The notes below the pieces were generated by a model. It searched no databases and was not told where the DNA came from. It was given only the letters and a program-made list of their open reading frames with translations. A program made the translations under genes and the position numbers. A stretch of 64,000 bases of DNA from Ottelia alismoides (Eukaryota; Streptophyta; Magnoliopsida; Alismatales; Hydrocharitaceae), in the NCBI GenBank assembly GCA_037367405.1, contig JAZKJV010000389.1, forward strand, positions 992,001 through 1,056,000, written 5' to 3'. Positions 44,777 to 57,499 of the stretch are shown one piece after another. Numbering within the stretch: position 1 is the stretch's first letter; each line of letters opens with the position of its first letter.

Positions 44777-47700
44777 ATGATGCCAGAGAACAAGATTGAT
44801 ATCCCCACCACGGGCGCCTTCACAGGTCCGGTGCCCATAGTCAAGATGGATGGGTCGAATTACGAGTTGTCGGCCATGCAATTCATAAGCCTAATGAAGT
44901 TGATGGGTAAGAAGCACATTCTTACCGAGGATAAGCCGACAAAGAAGACATGGTTGTATGCCTCATGGGAGGCTGATGATGCATATGCACAAGTCTAGTT
45001 ATCTGGTACCTTGATACCGGATATTGCAAACGATGTTCTGCACCAGCCCATAGCCAAAGCCATGTGGGATATTCTTGCTGCCACGTATTCACATGCCAAG
45101 AATGAGACGAAGATTTTACAGCTACGACATGACATCTTTACTATTAAGTAGAATGGCCATCCATTACATGCACATTATACTGCATTGCACAAAATGTTTG
45201 AGAAGCTTCATAGCTTCGTGCCTATCACGGCTACTCCAGAGCAGATGAAGACATTCCGAAATGCTACGATGGTTGGAGTATTTCTGGCCTCTGAGGCCGC
45301 TTCCTCCCAGATATCGGCTGATGCTACCATTCCTCCCATGGAAGAGGCCTTCCGGAGGTTGAGCATGATTGGTGTTCCACCTCCAGCGCCAAATTCTTCT
45401 GCCATGGCGGCCTCTCGAGGAAGAGGCGGTTCATCTCAGTTTCGTGGATGGACATCACGTGGTAGAGGTGGATGTGGTCGTGGACCACAGTGTACCTATT
45501 GTCACAGATTTGGTCATACGGAAGATACATGCTACTCAAAGCATGGTTTTCCAGCATCAACACGTGTAACAGAACATGCCCAACATCAGCAATCTGCTTC
45601 ACTCACATCAGATCAACGATATGATGATCTTGTGTCTCGATTGAGAGACATTGTGCCCCTATCTAGTACCCCAACACCTAATTTAGAGAATAGCCCGGAC
45701 TTTGCCGTTACTGCAGGAACAAGCACCTCAGGCTCTGCTTCTTATCATGGTTCTGATATCTCAGAATAGATTATTGATTCTGGAGCTACACATCACTTGT
45801 ATGGAGATAGAGGTCAGCTCATAGCCTACATGCAGGTTTCTTCAGGAAGGACAGTGGTCATAGCTGATGGAACTCATTCCCCTATCACGGGACAGGGGGA
45901 GATCATCTTAACACCTTCTATGCAATTGCAGAATGTGCTGCATGCTCCTGATTTCTCAATGAATTTACTGTCTATCAGTCATATTGCTAAGGATTTAAAT
46001 CGTCGAGCAATTTTGACCCATCATCCCTTGTTTTTCAGGACATTCTTATGAGCAGGGTAATTGGGTGTGGCCGTGAGCAGGGCGGACTCTATCGATTGGT
46101 CCACACACCATATGTTGGTCTATCGTCCCATTTCACTGGACCCGTTTCTCCCTTCCTATGACATTTGCATTTCGATCATCCCCACTTCGGAAGCTGCGTC
46201 AAGTCCTTCCTCAGATTTCACCTCGCTCGTCATTCAACTGTGAGACATGCCAATTAGGAAAGCATCATCGATCTGTCTTTCCTAGTCGTCAGAGTCGGAG
46301 CAATAGCTCCCCTTTTGAGTTTTTCCATGTCGATATTTGGGGTCCAAATCGTGTTCTTGATCCTCAGGGGCATAATTTTTATTTAGTGGTTGTTGATGAT
46401 ATTAGTCGTTTGTCTTGGGTCTTCTTGTTGAAGAATAAATTTAAAGCTGGAAATATCATCATAAATTTTATTAGAGAAGTGCATAATGTGTTTTCTACCT
46501 CTGTGAAAATTATACGGACTGACAATGCGCTTGAATTTTGTACACATGTGCTATCTCGATTCTTTTCTTCAAAAAGTATTCTTCATCAAACATCGTTACC
46601 TATACGTCTCAACAGAACGATGTTGCTGAAAGAAAGCATCGTCATCTTCTTGATGTCACCTGTACACTCCTGATGCAGAGTTGTGCCCCCCATTCATTCT
46701 GGGGTGATGCGGTTCTCACGGCATGTTATCTCATTAACCGCATGCCATCATTGGTGCTGGGGGAGAAAGTCCCCTTTTCACTTGTTTTTCCTGACAAGGA
46801 GTTCTCTCTTATCCCTCGTGTTTTTGGATCTGTTGCGTTTGTCCATCGGTTGTCTCCAGGGATTGATAAGCTCTCTCCAAGGGCTGTCAAATGTGTCTTT
46901 GTCGGGTACTCCAGAACTCAGAAGGTTATCGTTGCTATGATCCGCTACACAGGAGATATTATGTCAGTGCAAGTGTCACATTTTTCGAGTCTGTCATGTG
47001 TTTTTCGCCTACAGGTGACATGCTGACTCCTTCAGATTCGGATGATCGTGTCTACATTCCACTTCCACCCATGCGCCAACCAATTTCCTCACCATCTTCA
47101 TTACCACCTCCTCCATTACCATCTCCATCACCACCATCAATCCCACCATCACCTATTATTCTAGTTCCTCCAATACCACATCATTACAGTTGGCTATCTG
47201 CTCCTGCACTTACTCCTGGCCCATCATCCAACACGCCTCAGGTTTGTTCTGATAACATTACTTCTAATGATGGGATTAATAATGATTCTCAGCAGGGCTT
47301 CTCTCAGGAGGATGATGATCAGGGTGGTAGCAGGAATGATGATGATGATGATCTGGATTTACCCATTGCTATTAGGAAGCAGCAATATTCCTGTGGTTCG
47401 TATCCGATTGCTTCTCATGTCACATTCGAGCGTCTAACGTCTGATTTTGGGAAGTTTGTAGTTGCTTTGAACACTGTGGCCATCCCACGGAGTTATTAGG
47501 AGGCGTTGACGGCCAGTCGGTGGCGTCTAGCCATGGAGGAGGAGATGACGGATCTACAGTCTAGAGGTACATGGAGCCTAGTACCTGCTCCTTCTAGGGC
47601 ATCGTTAGTGAGCTGGAAATGGGTTTTTACAGTGAAACAAAATGCAAATGGCAGTATTGATCGACACAAGGCCAAGTTAGTTGCAAGAGGCTTTACACAG

Positions 47701-49010
47701 ACATATGGGGGGGATTATCTAGACACCTTTCCCCCCGTTGCGTGTCATTCTACCCTACAGATTCTTTTATTTGTTGCAGTTCTTTGAGATTGGCCTATGT
47801 TTCAACTTGATGTCAATAATGCCTTCCTATATGGCGATCTTCAAGAGGAAGTCCATATGCAGCAACCACCAGGTTTTACTGCTAAGGGGGAGTGTACACA
47901 GGTATGTAGACTTCATAAGGTCATATATGGACTCAAGCAGAGCCCGAGAGCTTGGTTCCAGAAGCTCTTAGATTTGTTTGAAAAACAAGGGCTGAAACGA
48001 TCCAATGCAGATCATTCTCTTTTCATATAGAGAACTACTAGAGGTATGACTGCTATTATGGTATATGTTGATGATATTCTCATTACAGGAGATGACCTAC
48101 AGGGAATAAGGATGGCTAAAGACTTTTTGGGTCGTGAATTCGTTACCAAGGACCTTGGAACTCTTTGATACTTTCTGGGACTAGATTTTGCCAGAAATAA
48201 GCAAGGACTAGTAATGACCCATAGGAAATATGTCACTGATTTGCTCAGTGACACGAGTATGCGTGGGTGTATACCTGCTACTATAGTTATGGATCCAAAC
48301 ATGAAGCTGTATGATAATAACACTGATGAAGTAGACGGGACAAGGTATAGAGAACTGGTGGGAAAGCTCCTTTATGTTACAATTACCAGACCAAATGTCT
48401 CATCTGCAGTTAACAGAGTTAGCTAGTTCATGGAGCAACCGCGTCAGGTACATATGGATGCTATATAGATGATATAGGCTAAGGTACCTTACATCTTCAG
48501 GTGCATGTCTATTTTTTAGGAAAGGCAAGTCAGTCACCGTCTTAGCATACAGAGATGCAGATTATGCAAGGTGCCCCAAGGGTAGGAAGTCCACCACGGG
48601 ATTTGTTGTATATGTTGGAGATTCTCTTGTCTCATGGAAGAGCAAGAAACAAACTGTTGTGACCAGGTCTAGTGCTGAGTTGGAATATAGGACTATGGCC
48701 CAGGCTAGCAAAAATGATGTGGGTTCGAGTTGTTCTTACAGATCTACACATAAAGGTTCCTCTTCCCATGTCACTGAAATGTGACAATCAGGCTGCTATA
48801 TTTATTGCAAATAACCCAGCATTTCATGAGCGTACCAAGCACATTGAGGTTGATTGCCATTTTATACGTGATATGATTCAGAAGGGTTTTATTTCCACAT
48901 CTCATGTCAGCTCAGGGGACGAGACTGCAGATATCCTCACCAAGGCCTTACTCTGAGGACCTTTTCAGAAGTGTTTGACCAAGGTGATCATGATCGATAG
49001 CTATGCTCCA
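44777..49010 (+). pseudogene. copia C gag-pol, decayed mainly by transitions
   Basis: The gag begins MMPENKIDIPTTGAF at 44777, with IVKMDGSNYEL. CCHC knuckle CTYCHRFGHTEDTCYS is at 45490, protease IIDSGATHH at 45771, integrase CETCQLGKHH at 46240, FHVDIWGP at 46324, TDNALEF at 46517 and NDVAERKHRHLLDV at 46616 (glutamate kept). The RT includes WVFTVKQNANGSIDRH (47620), [13 protein letters not shown] (48057) and LGTL*YFLGLDFA. RNase H follows to 49010. Stops at about 44997, 45148, 45768, 47497, 47785, 48028, 48167, 48424 and 48955 are each explained by C-to-T or G-to-A changes in a conserved codon. There are also frameshifts. Inactive. Confidence 0.88.
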
Positions 49011-49023
49011 TCTTGAGGGGGAG

Positions 49024-49140
49024 TGTAGAGATATATATATTTATGTTACTGTGTTTATTTCCCGTTTCTTGGACTGTTTCTTAACTCTCTCTACTTATGT
49101 ATGCTTTATGTATTTTACCAATAAGTTGCTCTCTTGTATT
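49024..49140 (+). repeat. Truncated 3' LTR of copia C
   Basis: It starts TGTAGAGATATATATATTTATG after the polypurine tract GAGGGGGAG and follows the 5' LTR through TTTACCAATAAGTTGCTCTC. It then breaks off into family R sequence. It lacks the LTR end AACAGCTTGATC...CCAACA. Confidence 0.8.
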
Positions 49141-50690
49141 AATTAATATAAATCATATTCACATATGTTTTGAAATAATATATGAATCATATTCATATAA
49201 ATATTAATTAATATAAATTTTTATTCATATTAATTAATGACTAAGAATGTGAATCATATTCATACCTTCTATGGATAATTATATCCATGATAATAACATA
49301 TCATAATATTTATACCATAAATGTACAAAATCTAATCCAATTAGGACTTGTGAGTAGCTTTCATGAATACTTGGAGATATAATGACTTGAAATTTGGATA
49401 TCCATCAAATTTCAGGGTTCAAATCATTTTTCATAAAACACATCATACTCTATTTCTTGCTCATTTGAGCTCAGAAATCGATCACAATGATGAGCTAAAC
49501 TTCCATTTCCATTTCTAATCATTATCCAAACCCTTTGGAGCTTAGAAATGAGCTACAGAAGTGAATCCGTCCCCATTTCCATTTCCATTCCAGTTTTCAA
49601 CATCTGACTTAGAAATGGGCATTAGAATTGGAATTGGATCCTATGATGTGAGACTTAATCCAATTAATTCTCATATTATTAAGTCATAAAATGGAGTCAC
49701 TAAAATCCATATGGTTTCATCATTCCTTGGAATGCAAGTGTCATCGTAGATGATCTATTAGGAATGCATCGACTTAGAGTATTCCCAATACTCCATCATC
49801 CTACATAATGTAAGACTTTGATATACTCAAAGTTCAAAACCCTTGTTCGATTGTCTCCTTACAGGGTACATCAATAGATTTCTCAATAGATAATTGGGTG
49901 CCAATATTAATCATATACTTTCTAAAAGCATATATTAGCATTTTGAATCCATGCCTTATTTCATAAGTAAGACGACCATGCATGGAATTCTATTTGATCT
50001 CAAATATCGTATGAGTGAGCTTTGTCTCCCGATTCATCAAGTATGAACTTGTATTATCCCTTTGAGAGATCATACACCTTGTATGTCCTCATATGCACGC
50101 TAATGTGCCGGTGTCCGAACCTTGGTTAAGTCTTCAACCTAATAGTTTGTCTAATGTACATACTTAGACATATAGATGTATATCTGTCTCAGGTTAACAG
50201 ATGTATACTTGATTGTGATAGTTACGATTCAGGTCTTATTTTATCTCGATCTCGTCAAGTGAACACTTTGACTCAAATAGTCAACATTTTGAGCTTTTGG
50301 TCAACATTTTGACTTTTGGTCAACAATTGACCTTTTGTGTCATAACATGATCCGGAGTCAAGATTTTGCCTTTTGGGGTCAATCTTTTGATTATTAAGTC
50401 AATACTTTGACTTGACTACTCCATGACCTACGAGTCTCTATTCTTATTCAGAGAACTTGCATCAATAGGTCTGTCGAAGATTATCCTTTAGAGAAGGAGT
50501 GACATCTCTTTATCAGATTGGAGATTAATCTTGATTTCACATGATGAAGTCAATTGTATCCTCTCAACTACATGGTTCAAGATGGTCATGATATGTAACC
50601 TAATTGTACAAAGGGACCTTAATTAAGTGCAAGCACAAATATTCAACTTAGGTGAAAAACAATAACTTGTATTCCATTAATGGGTCTCCA
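49141..50690. repeat. Dispersed repeat family R, copy 2, right part
   Basis: It aligns in order with 34860-35884 and 41783-42180 (see copy 1). 50280-50400 carries a short run of TCAACATTTTGACTTTTGG-like repeats absent from copy 1. Non-coding. It ends against an antisense copia gag at about 50690. Confidence 0.6.
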
Positions 50691-50695
50691 AGGAC

Positions 50696-51545
50696 TTACA
50701 AGTCTAATAAATAGGTATGTTCTAACTCTTCCCACATCTCCTTCGTTGTGTCTTTGTAGAGCATGATCGTAGCAATGTGAGGTTCAACAATGTTGGTCAT
50801 CCATATAATAACCTGATATTTATCTCCATACCATGTGTCGTAATACTTATTTGTTTTCTTTAGAGGATCTTTCATCAGAATATAGATCTTTCGTTGGCAA
50901 CTGATGAACACCTTGACGGTACGAGACCGGAGCACAAAGTTTTCTGTGCCCTTGAGTTTGATAGAAGTTTCATGTACCATCATATAAGATGCAGTTTACC
51001 TGGACTTGGTCTCGGTAGGAAGAGATGCCATCATGGTCAGGTAGAAAGTTCAAGGAAGTAGATCGACTGTTTAGTCACGTATACAAGGGACTGGAATATG
51101 CCCTAGAACTCATGCACCAACATGTGGGGGCTCGGTAGAGGGCTGAGCAACAACGCAAGGAGGATTGGAAGCCTAGGAGGCAGTGCAGGAGGGCCCCGAA
51201 GAGGGATAGGCGATAATACAGGAGGCCTTGGTGGTGTAAGAGGCCATAGGGGGTTTCTGGAAATAGCATGGGAAGCCTGAAGGCCTTAGCAGTGGTGTAT
51301 GATGGCCCTGAAGATGGTTGGGTGGCAGTGTTTTGGCATGAAGGCCTGGGCTATGCCCTATGGCAACACTGTTGGTGCTTGGAGGCTTGGAATGTGTCCT
51401 AGCAACACTGCTAGGGGTGCTTTGAGTACTAGGATGAGAGGAAGGCCTTACACATGGCCTTAAGTTGAGAAAAGATCCTGCGTAAGGGCCAAGAAGAGGA
51501 GAGGTGGTTGGCGGTGGCGGCGGCGGTGGGTGATAGGTATGAACA
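50696..51545 (-). pseudogene. Antisense copia gag N-terminal half
   Basis: On the minus strand, after a low-complexity leader (51540-51010), comes MVHETSIKLKGTENFVLRSRTVKVF, then WYGDKYQVIIWMTNIVEPHIATIMLYKDTTKEMWEELEHTY. This is the UBN2-type gag domain of plant copia elements (the LxGxNYxxWxxxV pattern and the KEMWxxLxxxY end). It stops at the border with family R; the knuckle, protease and pol are missing. It is a different lineage from copia A-C. Confidence 0.78.
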
Positions 51546-51554
51546 TCGGTCTAA

Positions 51555-51580
51555 GATCGTTGCTCTAATACCATGTGGAG
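51555..51580 (-). other. Antisense primer binding site-like motif
   Basis: The minus strand reads CATGGTATTAGAGCAACGATC, one change from the copia consensus TGGTATCAGAGC. It is placed upstream of the antisense gag as a primer binding site should be. The adjoining 51581-51740 would be the end of its 5' LTR, cut by the L1-C insertion. Confidence 0.65.
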
Positions 51581-51739
51581 GAAGATGAAAGAATGAATGA
51601 CTTGTCATATTCCACGAGTGTAGGGTTTTTTATATAACATAAAACCCTTGAAGAGCAAAAAAGGGAAAATTAATAGATACCTTGAAGGGGGTTACATGAC
51701 TAAAATAGCAATAAATAGAAATAACCCAATAACTCTGAC

Positions 51740-52525
51740 AGGCTCCTCCTTCAGATTTTGGTTAGATGACTTGACAGGATCCGGACCTCTTAGCATTAGC
51801 TTCCAATCATGGTACTCGTTTGAGGGAGGTTTGGGAAGACAACCAATGGATGCCCTCCTTTACCTCGAACTTTTCAGAGCAAAGGATTCGGGACTTCCTT
51901 AACTTATTGAGTTTTGTCTCTAGATTACGGGCCTAATACATGGTAGAGATCATTGGATTTGGCATGATGGTTACTTTTCCACTATGAAGGCCTATGTGGC
52001 TTTAACATCCTCCTGTGGTTCTTCTCTGTCTGATAGAGTGTGACTGCAAGTTTTGTTGATGTTGCGAATCCGTTTGAAGATTAAGTTCTTCCTTTGAATT
52101 CATTGTTGGGAGCATACTCTGGCTAGGAGGTGTTGGGCCTCTTTCCATTTAGGAGAGAACGATTCTTGCCCCGTCTGCAGTTTGACTTCTGAGATATTAC
52201 CCATTTATTCTTTTATTGTTCATGTGTGCGACATGTTTAGGACGCGACATATGTTTCGTGGCTAGACTCTTCTTGTTATTTTGGAGCGGTCTCATGGAAA
52301 ACCAGTTCAGGCTACTGTGGAGGTTTGGAAATCGATTGCTTTGCTTTGGGTAATATGGATTTCGTGCAGCAGAGTGTTGTTTAGAAATGAGTAGTCCTAT
52401 GTTGAAGATGTAACCATTTTGGCCAAGTCTTTTCTCTAGAACTAGCTTCTCTAAGTTTTCTGCTTTAATATTATCTTGGGGTGGGCACCCATTACGAGGG
52501 TTTCGCCTTTTTTGAGTCAAAAAAT
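51740..52525 (+). mobile_element. 3' fragment of an L1-type LINE (L1-C)
   Basis: It begins in the ORF2 C-terminal part (SFRFWLDDLTGSGPLSISF). A decayed zf-RVT tail follows (CPVCSLTSEILPIYSF), then ALLWVIW and an end at GGGGTGGGCACCCATTACGAGGG...TTTGAGTCAAAAAA. Several stops. It is 5'-truncated and about 790 bp long. No clear target duplication. Confidence 0.75.
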
Positions 52526-54429
52526 CTGAGTTTTCTTCTTTGATCCAGTTAAGAGGTGTATATCAAAATTTACTCGGATTACAAATCTAAAGATCAAGAT
52601 TCTCAATCGAGTTTGAACTGTCAAGGGGAAGATAACAGTAATGACAAGCTTCCTTGCTTTTTTTAGCAATTGTATGGAGCCGAAGGCGAAGGTTTCCGCT
52701 CGACATTTTATTTAAGACTTCACATTTGATTCAAAATATAGTTGCGAGTGTATAAATATGTTTGTATTTGAATAAGAAATATGTTGTTCAAAATGGCAAA
52801 AGCATGTCATGCTTGGAGGAAGAAGGGGAGAGGTAGCACGCAAATGAGCACTTAAAAGAGTTGGTGTGTCCGCAAGCTACTATAAAACCCTTCCAAGGTC
52901 GTGTTCAACCCTATAGTTGGGCGAGCCGAGGAGAAAGGTTTCATCCTCCGTCGAGGTCTGATCATCTCCAACTTCCGTCCTTTATCGGTGAACATGATCA
53001 TCTAAGGCCCTCGATGTTTAATACCAACTCCAAAACACCCAAAAGCACCATCAAAAGGGATTTGGGGAGAGAATGGTATCATATGAAGCAAAACAAAACA
53101 AGAAAAGAGAAAAGAGAAGGAAAGGATATGAAGAAGAAAGGGGGAGAAGAAAACAGGTTAGGAATGAGTTTACCTAGAGATGGTTTCAAAGTTGATGAAG
53201 GCTTGGGGATGGGGCTGGAGGGCTTGGGGTGCCGGAGGAGGGGGTCCGAGGAGGAGGTAGGGGCCACATAGGAGGTGGGAGGATGTATGGGCGGAGGAGG
53301 TGAGGGGTGGTGTAGGAGGGGACTAAGGAGGGGGCGAAAGAGGGGGTTGTAGGAGAAAGATAGTTTACCTAGGAGGAGGAGGAGGAAGAATATAAAGGAG
53401 AAGGTTTTAGAAAAAGGCAATCTCTACCCTAGCTATTCAATTTAATTACCCATGTGTCCCAAAAGTTAACATCCGTTTGGTATGCGGTTGGACAACAACT
53501 AGCCTGAGGGGCACAAGTGATAAAGCTGCTAGAAGTCAAGAGCACAAGTGATATTCCAAAAAAGGGAGGGCCATAACTGATATTGCAGAAGTTAAGAGGG
53601 GCGTATGTGATAAAAAACCTAAATATTAACATACATTGCATATAATCTACTTGCATTGTATATATGTTGACAACTTAACATGAATCATCACTTTGATTAT
53701 AACTTATACTCAATCACCTCCTTAAATTTATAGTACATACATTCCTTAACATTTCCATATTGATTAAAAGAAATAATTAGCAATCAATTATTTTGTACCA
53801 TGTTAGAAACGAAATCTTTCCAACTTGCATACATTTGCAATAACCATATTAATAATACATAAAAAGTCTCATATATGATCATTGTTCACTTTATATGTCA
53901 AACTAATTAAAGTTGTAGAAATGTGATAAGAGCTTAATTAAAGAGTCATAAATACAAGTCACGTATTTATATGCATAATTGTGTTTCCTCAGTCACTACA
54001 TGTGTACTATACAAAAATAAATCTTGAATTCCATCAGGTTCATGGGTATATATACATCAATAGCGTGCTTGTTCCTTCAACTTATGATAGTAATAGATTT
54101 TATGGTAAAAAAGGATTGAAGTGGTTTATACCTAATTGTAGGATGATTCATATGTAAACTACATTATCAGTACATGCTAATGTTAAATGCAATCTTGCAA
54201 CCATCGAAGTTTTGTTTCTCTAGCAGTCTAATCACAAAACTCTAACTAACTCTGTAGTTCTTGCCATTGAATTCCATTAAAATACTTGATAATCAAGTTC
54301 GATTAAATTTACCTTTTTTCTTATATTTATACCACTTATTTCTAATTTTCTATTTTTTTAAATAAAAAAGAATATTAATGGATTATTAAACCAATTAGAA
54401 ATTTATAGATGTAGTATCCACGACTAATA
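52526..54429. other. Unannotated intron stretch
   Basis: No confident gene is seen. 52860-53400 is purine-rich. On its minus strand 53079-53420 is open for 113 residues, beginning with a hydrophobic, signal-peptide-like run (MPFSKTFSFIFFLLLLLG) and then proline-rich low complexity; without homology I do not call it a gene. 53640-54420 is AT-rich. Confidence 0.4.
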
Positions 54430-54567
54430 ATGATTGAAAAGGTACTTCAACCTCAAGGTGGGACCTCGTGATTGCCTCGACTGCTTCATACGCCTCAAGG
54501 CACACCTCATAGAGATTGCCTCGAGGCTATAGCCTCGAGGCATTTTAGGTATGTTTTTTAAAACCTT
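54430..54567. repeat. GCCTCG-rich hAT-type terminal remnant, copy 2
   Basis: GCCTCGAGGCTATAGCCTCGAGGC-type palindromes (54520-54542) lead to TTTTTTAAAACCTTG at about 54553-54567. This matches the 3' terminus form of plant hAT elements and resembles the end of the element at 31706-32866. The other end was not found. Confidence 0.5.
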
Positions 54568-54779
54568 GATCTCAATTATAGGTGATCGAGTGGAGGGAGG
54601 TCGGGAGGTGGGCAAGATGTAGACTAAATATTTTCGTTGCATAGCCCGTAGGTCTCATAACTCAACCTGGTGCTGGCTTGGGAGAGGGGCCTTCACTCTA
54701 CCACCCAACCACTGGATTGAGATCACGAGGGATTTTCATGTCGACGAGGTCCGTACAACATTCTAGGAGTTGAATTCAA

Positions 54780-56904
54780 ATGAGACATTGGTTCTGTACA
54801 GCTTACCGATTTTTTTCTTTAGGGAGTTTTGTAACACTACTTATGTTGACCTACTAGAGGTGTTGGAGGGTGTTTCCTACGACTAATCATGGTTTTGATA
54901 GGCTCAATAGAATGCCACTCTTCATCTTACCCAATAAAGAGGGTGCTGAAAGGATTGAGGATTTCTGTCCCGTTACGTTGTCTATGCGGTTTACTTGATC
55001 ATTGCCAAGGTTTTGACAAATCGCTTGTGCCTTGTGTTGGAGGACTTGGCTACTTTGGTTCAAAACAACCTTCATCCTAGAGCGGCCGATGAATATCATT
55101 GCGATGTCATAGGAGATGGTGGGGGACTGGAGTCAAAGTCCTTTTGTGGAAGGTTAGCTTCTCCAAGTCCTGCGTTATGTGGGCTGGCGATTTTTGTGGT
55201 CTGCCCTTGTGAAGCAAGATTTCCAAAGATGTAGATTATATAAATGAAGGGATGTATCAATACCTCCTCTTTCTCAGTCCTAATTAACGATCGCCCTGAT
55301 GGTGGATTCTTCCAGCCACACAGAGGAGTCCACCAGGGATACCCTTTGGCACCTTTATTTTTCATCCTTGTTGTTGATGTGCTTGCTATTATGGCCAATA
55401 GGATGGTCAAGAGGGAGAGAACTCTGAGCTTTACGAGGGAGGACATCTCTATGACCCTTTTACAATATGTGAATGATACTATTTTCTTCATTGAGGAGAA
55501 AAGTGCAGAAGTCAAGGCCATGAGTACTACACGAGACATCTTTGGGGAATTCTGAGGTCTGACATTGAATAGATCCAAATCTAGCTTCGTACCTTTTGGG
55601 TTATCCAATTTTGAGATTGAGAATTGTGTTGGGATCAACTACACCCCACAACTGCCTCCACATTGGGTATCTTGGTCTTCCACTGACTTGCGACAGATTG
55701 AAACATTCAGATTGGCTCCTTATTATTGAGAGTCAAGAAGGGAAGCTGGCAGGTTGGAAGGCCTCGTGTCTCTCCAGAGAAGGGAGACGTCTTGTTGAGG
55801 GCGATCCTGGCAACCATTTGGCAACCATTCCAGTCTTCTTTCATTTTTGTGAGGATTCTACTTGTTAATATACGTCAGCACATGGAGGCATGTATGCACA
55901 TGTTTTTTTAGCCCTTCTTTAATGGGCAGTCAACAGGGTTACATTTGGTGAACTAGGAGTTGGACCTCCGCCAACCCCCTCCTATTGGAAGAGATGAATA
56001 AGGCTCTCCTACTCAAGTGGGTGTCTTGTTTTGGAGGAAGGGAAAGGACCTTCCTTGCCATCTTTTGAGACATCTATGGGATCCATACCCTGCCTACCAC
56101 CATTGAATCGCCCCATTGCCTTTCAATTGCTTTTTAGAAAGGGATTTATTTGGTCGTCCAAAAGATGCCCACACACATGCGCATGATTTTGGGCAATGGG
56201 AAACATTGTTCTGTGTGGACAATTGGTTAGTGGACGTTCCATTGCGGGAGCGCTTCTCTTGCATGCTCAATCTCGCTGAGGATCATGAATTATGATATGA
56301 TTGTGATGGGGGGTTGCTTGGGTTTATGGTCAGTGGATATCGTGCTTCTCCTCTTCTCTATCTGAACAATGCTTTGGGGAGTTTTTACAGATGTCTAAGG
56401 CAATCATTAGCTGTGAGGGTCTGACTGCAGTTCAGCGTGACCACTAGGTTTGATGTGATGGTTTTTCCTTCGTGATGAAATGCACTCACTGCCAACTCCT
56501 GTTTGATATGGGAATCAAAGAAAGAGATTGCAATTTGATCTGGACGTTGAAGATACCTTTGAAAATCAAGATTTTCCTCTGTCTTCACATACTCGAGTGC
56601 TTGCTTACCAAGGTCAGAAGATCCACTTTTGTCCCTAGGGATGACATGTCATGTTCTATGCGTAGGAATGATAGCGTGGAGTTGGATCATCTTTTCAACT
56701 CTTACGCATGTATGTGAGATCTGGCAGGTTGTGAACATCTGATTGGTAGACATCTCCTCCCAGCTTAACTTTTAGAGCTCCTTGGCGGCCAATCGATTCA
56801 GATCTATGGTGGAACTGTTGCGTCCTATTGCCACAAGGTTGTTAATTTGGCTTTCACGTAATGGTATCATTTTGCAAGAAGCTGATATAACTATAAATTT
56901 AAAT
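54780..56904 (+). mobile_element. L1-type LINE fragment (L1-D), RT to C-terminus
   Basis: It opens in the RT (FFREFCNTTYVDLLEVLEG at about 54815), then LIIAKVLTNRLCLVLEDL (54990), SVLINDRPDGGFFQPHRGVHQGYPLAPLFFILVVDVLA (55276), LLQYVNDTIFF (55458; YVND replaces YADD) and LNRSKSSFVPFGLSN (55565). It ends LRPIATRLLIWLSRNGIILQ (56823). Stops and frameshifts are many. The hAT MITE at 56913 interrupts it just before its expected 3' end. Confidence 0.82.
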
Positions 56905-56912
56905 CTTTTTTT

Positions 56913-57318
56913 TAGGGTTGTAAAAGTCGCCCGACTGGCCCGACTAGTAGGTCCGACTAGTCTAGTCAGTGGGGCGGCCGACCGAGTACCGACTAATTCC
57001 GATTAGGTACACTAGTCGACCAATTTTTTGCTTGGAGATAACATATTCTTATATGTTTTATTTTTTATAAGTGAACTTATTATAATATGCTCAGTGTTTT
57101 ATTTAAATTCAATTACTTTTTTTATTTTATTATGATATTATAAGAATCTACAAAATTTATGTAAATATATGTATAAAATTAAGTTATATATTTAAAATAA
57201 TCATAAAATTCAAAGCCGATTAACGTCCGACTAAATCCGATTAGTCGTCCTACTGTCGATTAATCCTTAGTCGGTGACCCAACCGACCGAATACCGAGTA
57301 CCGACTTTTGCAACCTTG
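56913..57318. mobile_element. 406-bp hAT MITE with perfect 8-bp target duplication
   Basis: The ends are TAGGGTTGTAAAAGTCG and, inverted, CAAGGTTGCAAAAGTCG. The target duplication CTTTTTTT is exact at 56905-56912 and 57319-57326. Inner ends carry repeated CGACTA/TAGTCG words (GTCCGACTAGTC, CCGATTAGTCG); the middle is AT-rich. There is no coding capacity. Confidence 0.9.
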
Positions 57319-57499
57319 CTTTTTTTTACAAGAACCTTCATTTGGTTATTCGAAACTTCAAGAAAAGTTTTAGTACAAAGAACCACATCTATAGTTTCCT
57401 TTAAAATGAGAAAAATGAAAGGAAAACTGGGAAATTGTAAGGTAGCTCGATTTTTTACGTGGAAGAACTAAAACAATATAAACAAATGGCTACAAAAAG

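Larger units (their letters stand above)
43679..49140 (+). mobile_element. Ty1/copia retrotransposon (copia C), decayed
   Basis: The 5' LTR begins TGTAGAGATATATATTTATG (43679) and ends CCAACA at 44339, followed by TGGTATCAGAGC. The 3' LTR begins at 49024 after GAGGGGGAG but is cut short at about 49140, losing the last 50-60 bp and the target duplication. Gag-pol is related to copia B throughout. The 5' LTR carries a foreign insertion of about 500 bp. The element sits inside family R copy 2. Confidence 0.92.
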
